Source of the DNA: JAQVUB01 sp033809415
GTDB lineage: Bacteria; Verrucomicrobiota; Lentisphaeria; Oligosphaerales; Oligosphaeraceae
Assembly: GCA_033809415.1 (NCBI GenBank)
Contig: JAPXLT010000307.1
Location: 1-5,735 of the forward strand
DNA: 5,735 bases
Direction of reading: 5' to 3'
Shown here: piece after piece, positions 5,060 to 5,735 of the stretch
Numbering within the stretch: position 1 is the stretch's first letter
Layout: each line of letters opens with the position of its first letter
Translations under genes and position numbers: made by a program
The notes under the pieces: generated by a model
Databases searched by the model: none
Seen by the model: only the letters and a program-made list of their open reading frames with translations
Told to the model about the DNA's origin: nothing

Positions 5060-5735
5060 TTATTTTTCGGCGGTTGCAGCCTGTAACAATGGTTGCAGCC
5101 AAGTGACTCTGCCGAGTGGCACCCCCAATTGTCCGGCATCATCTTTGGCAATGGCTTCCTGAAGCAAAACATCAGGGAAGAAAGCGGCAACTGTCTGCCG
5201 GGCGGTAAAATCTGCTGGCCAGGCGCTGATCTTTCCGCCACTGACCTCGTCACAAAAAGCCAGCACACGCAGGAAGTAGAGTTTTGCCTGCACCTGTTGA
5301 TTTATCGGCAGGCGCAATACGGCGACGCTATTGACGAGGCTTTCAGCGGCCTGCTTCAAGCAGGATTCCATCTGTTGACGTGCTTCTTCACATAACACCT
5401 GACGTGCATCATTTTGTTTGGCCTCTTTGGCTGTTTCCCAAAGAAGGCGTGTTGTGGCGCCAAATTCCATCGTGCTGGCAGTGCTGCGAAAGTAATCGTC
5501 CTTGGCCAGCTTCTGTCGGCTCTGATCAAACATCGCAAGAGCATCCCGAAAACGCAAACAGTTTTTTTCCAGTTCAGAACCCGGAGGAAGCAAACCGCCT
5601 TCACCTTCGGACAGAAACTTTTTAATGTTGACTTGTAACTGTGAATCCGACACCACTTTTTCAGGTAACGTCTTCTCAGCAGCAGCGGCAGCCTTGGCGG
5701 CCTCCTCCTGGCGGGCCTTCTCAGCAGCGGCAGCC
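5060..5735 (-). CDS. Unknown protein with Ala/Glu/Lys-rich segment, 5' part beyond right edge
   Basis: Reading is open from the right edge to the TAA at 5062-5060, giving 224 visible residues. A GTG at 5656 could serve as a start, but the same frame continues upstream for 26 codons of Ala/Glu/Lys-rich sequence without a stop, so the real protein almost certainly begins outside the window. The visible part opens with AAAAEKARQEEAAK then AAAAAEK, a 14-residue period as in the long helix of TolA-like proteins. A mostly helical domain rich in Leu, Ala, Gln and Glu follows, ending in AATAEK. There are cysteines in ELEKNCLRF, VLCEEA, ESCLKQ and AFCDEV. I do not recognise a family and see no catalytic motif. 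It is followed after 58 bp by the first lipoprotein gene, so it is probably the upstream member of the same operon; an envelope-spanning or scaffold role is only a guess from the Ala-rich helix and the neighbours. Confidence 0.8.
   Translation of the reverse strand, partial: AAAAEKARQEEAAKAAAAAEKTLPEKVVSDSQLQVNIKKFLSEGEGGLLPPGSELEKNCLRFRDALAMFDQSRQKLAKDDYFRSTASTMEFGATTRLLWETAKEAKQNDARQVLCEEARQQMESCLKQAAESLVNSVAVLRLPINQQVQAKLYFLRVLAFCDEVSGGKISAWPADFTARQTVAAFFPDVLLQEAIAKDDAGQLGVPLGRVTWLQPLLQAATAEK
5672..5734 (-). repeat. Coding repeat of 42-bp period, Ala/Glu/Lys-rich
   Basis: Read on the minus strand, the 18 bases at 5734-5717 (GCTGCCGCTGCTGAGAAG) recur at 5692-5672 with one extra GCT codon, a period of 42 bp or 14 codons. 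They encode AAAAEK and AAAAAEK. Only one and a half units are visible and the run may continue past the window edge. Extra or lost GCT codons are what replication slippage would produce. Confidence 0.6.

Overview
The window looks like chromosomal DNA of a Gram-negative-type bacterium. All four or five genes I can support lie on the minus strand, so they read from the right end of the window to the left. Two lipoprotein signal peptides, a protein with a TolA-like Ala/Glu/Lys-rich segment, and intergenic DNA crowded with short dispersed repeats would fit a free-living environmental lineage such as the Planctomycetes-Verrucomicrobia-Lentisphaerae group. That placement is an impression from the style of the repeats and proteins. 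No marker gene here proves it.

Reading in the direction of transcription, the right part (5735 to 3280) holds three closely spaced minus-strand genes. The first is a protein of unknown function that enters from beyond the window with an Ala/Glu/Lys-rich segment. It is followed by two tandem paralogous lipoproteins, each built as signal peptide, coiled-coil stalk and a conserved, probably beta-rich domain with shared motifs (DC-[YF]-IG, LLVD..NP.PAD, FCL.R, L.YDD.GTG). Gaps of 58 and 84 bp, no visible terminator and clear Shine-Dalgarno sites suggest an operon. I cannot name a function; a cell-envelope role is likely.

The middle part (3079 to 1001) encodes a complete heavy-metal P1B-type ATPase of the Zn/Cd/Pb class, with one N-terminal CxxC metal-binding domain, TGES, CPC, DKTGT, HP and GDGINDAP motifs, and the Lys and Asp of the last two membrane segments. 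No metal-responsive regulator is next to it. Its most likely start is a GTG at 3079. The longer reading frame to 3148 runs into an intergenic repeat and has no ribosome-binding site.

The left part is a 607-bp non-coding stretch (394-1000) that is a patchwork of repeats and hairpins. It is followed by the 5' part of a SEC-C zinc-motif plus TPR protein, which starts at 393 and runs off the left edge.

The most noteworthy non-coding signal is a dispersed repeat of about 140 bp. It is present as two good direct copies (699-834 and 3131-3274, about 90% identical by eye) plus a diverged partial copy (926-990), so that the ATPase gene sits alone between direct repeats. The copies differ by one 9-bp unit of an internal tandem run.
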